Positions 5,589-6,388 of a stretch of 6,388 bases of DNA are shown in pieces (within the stretch, counting starts at the first letter, position 1; every line of letters begins with the position of its first letter). The translations under genes and the position numbers were made by a program. This DNA is from Anaerolineales bacterium (GTDB lineage Bacteria > Chloroflexota > Anaerolineae > Anaerolineales > E44-bin32): the NCBI GenBank assembly GCA_030668545.1, contig DAOUTT010000136.1, forward strand, positions 1-6,388, given 5' to 3'. Under the pieces are notes generated by a model. That model saw only the letters and a list, made by a program, of their open reading frames with translations. It searched no databases and was not told the DNA's origin.

Positions 5589-6388
5589 ATGCGTTTAGCA
5601 CGAATCCAGAAAGTCAAGCCACCGAGTATTAATACGAGGGCGCCTAAACCAATTTCAAGCAGGCGCAAGGTTGGTAAAGGGGCAGGTCCCCAACGCCCTG
5701 TTGTTTCTTGTGCAAATGCCAGTTCAGTATCTCCTGGCGGCTCTACTTCAGATTCTTGGGTCTCGGCCACGGCGTTCATACTTTCCGCATCCAGCGTTGC
5801 CGCGTGTTCATCCGCGCTTGGCTCAGCCTGCTGTTCGCCAGCACCTTCTCCAACGATCGTCTCCCCTCCAACCGCCTTTTCTGCCGGCGGTTGCGGTGAG
5901 GGCGAAGCCCCCGAACGAAGTTCTTCATCGGGTTCACCCGGCGCTTCCACCGCAGGTGGTACTAGCGCTCCGGCAACCTCCTCCTCCGCCAACATATCAG
6001 CTCCTTCGCGTTGGTCATCAGCCTGAGCGAAGGTTTCCCCGGTGCCGAGTTCTGCCTCGGCTTGTGGAGCGACAACCAGAGCTTCTTGCACCATGTCACT
6101 CATCACAGCCCCCCGCGAAGCCAACGGGAACTGACCAACCACTGTATCCAGTCCCACCAGAGCAACGAAGGCAATGGCAGCCAACGCCGTCGCGAATTGG
6201 AAGACGGGATATGCACGAGGTCGAGAACGAATGCCGACTACATCAGAGGTCAACGTGAAGCTGCGAGGCAACGGAGCTTCCGGAAGCGATCCCAGCTTCT
6301 GGACGACAGCTTTCATCTCTTCAAGCGCCTGCTTCAACCCTGGTTCACGATCCAGGCGCGGGAGTAGGCGAGCAATGTCGCGCGCGGA
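5585..6388 (-). CDS. Anti-sigma-factor-like membrane protein, C-terminal part
   Basis: The reading frame is open to the window edge, so this is the C-terminal 267 residues of a longer protein; TTG at 6337 is an internal codon rather than a proven start. The visible part begins with a charged helical segment (ARLLPRLDREPGLKQALEEM), then LPEAPLPRSFTLT (35-47) just before the first membrane helix (about 62-80). In Chloroflexota I associate this arrangement with anti-sigma factors whose cytoplasmic zinc-finger-like domain would lie upstream, outside the window. A linker of about 160 residues, rich in Glu, Pro, Ala, Ser and Gly, would be outside the cell. A second helix (about 243-262) and the basic tail RAKRI would return to the cytoplasm. 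The identification rests on recall of that style; a generic zf-HC2 membrane protein is the alternative. The gene is coupled to the Nudix gene by an ATGA overlap. Confidence 0.6.
   Translation of the reverse strand, partial: SARDIARLLPRLDREPGLKQALEEMKAVVQKLGSLPEAPLPRSFTLTSDVVGIRSRPRAYPVFQFATALAAIAFVALVGLDTVVGQFPLASRGAVMSDMVQEALVVAPQAEAELGTGETFAQADDQREGADMLAEEEVAGALVPPAVEAPGEPDEELRSGASPSPQPPAEKAVGGETIVGEGAGEQQAEPSADEHAATLDAESMNAVAETQESEVEPPGDTELAFAQETTGRWGPAPLPTLRLLEIGLGALVLILGGLTFWIRAKRI

Noticed and set aside
5127..6026. A 299-codon plus-strand open frame across the Nudix and anti-sigma-like genes
   Set aside because: It is antisense to two well-supported minus-strand genes, the Nudix motif is unmistakable on the other strand, and its product is low-complexity Ser/Pro/Ala with no recognisable motif.

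Overview
The window most resembles an Anaerolineae-type member of the Chloroflexota. The reasons are the Chloroflexota-style anti-sigma-like membrane protein, a long Pro/Ser/Thr-linkered peptide-binding lipoprotein, and a dense cluster of small interspersed palindromes between genes. This is a judgement from style and from recalled sequence families, not a database result. All convincing genes are on the minus strand, so transcription runs from high to low coordinates. Most plus-strand open frames are shadows.

In the order of transcription: (1) 6388-5585, the C-terminal part of a membrane-anchored anti-sigma-factor-like protein, cut by the window edge. (2) 5588-5064, a Nudix hydrolase with a zinc ribbon, joined to the first gene by an ATGA stop/start overlap. 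(3) 5063-4479, 585 bases without a gene. They hold five different palindromic or half-palindromic elements (4701-5045) and a good sigma-70-like promoter for the next unit. (4) 4478-3729, trmD, tRNA(guanine37-N1)-methyltransferase, with all key residues present. (5) 3732-1759, a family-5 extracellular peptide-binding lipoprotein, joined to trmD by an ATGA overlap and preceded by a strong AGGAGG site. (6) 1684-1085, an ECF-type RNA polymerase sigma factor. It is preceded by three GAACC repeats spaced exactly 10 bp apart. (7) 1098-652, an unrecognised small protein overlapping the sigma gene by 14 bp, in the position where an anti-sigma partner often sits. (8) 651-321, a non-coding leader with a perfect TATAAT and a 15-bp inverted repeat. 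(9) 320-1, the N-terminal 106 residues of an oligopeptide/dipeptide ABC transporter ATPase starting at TTG and running off the window.

Functionally, a peptide-uptake system appears split. The binding lipoprotein is coupled to trmD, while an ATPase of the same transporter class starts 1.4 kb downstream. An ECF sigma factor and a possible partner lie between them. This suggests, but does not prove, that the sigma factor belongs to the control of peptide uptake. No CRISPR array, transposase, tRNA or rRNA was seen. Nothing here is clearly a new system; the most unusual stretches are the palindrome cluster and the small sigma-linked protein.
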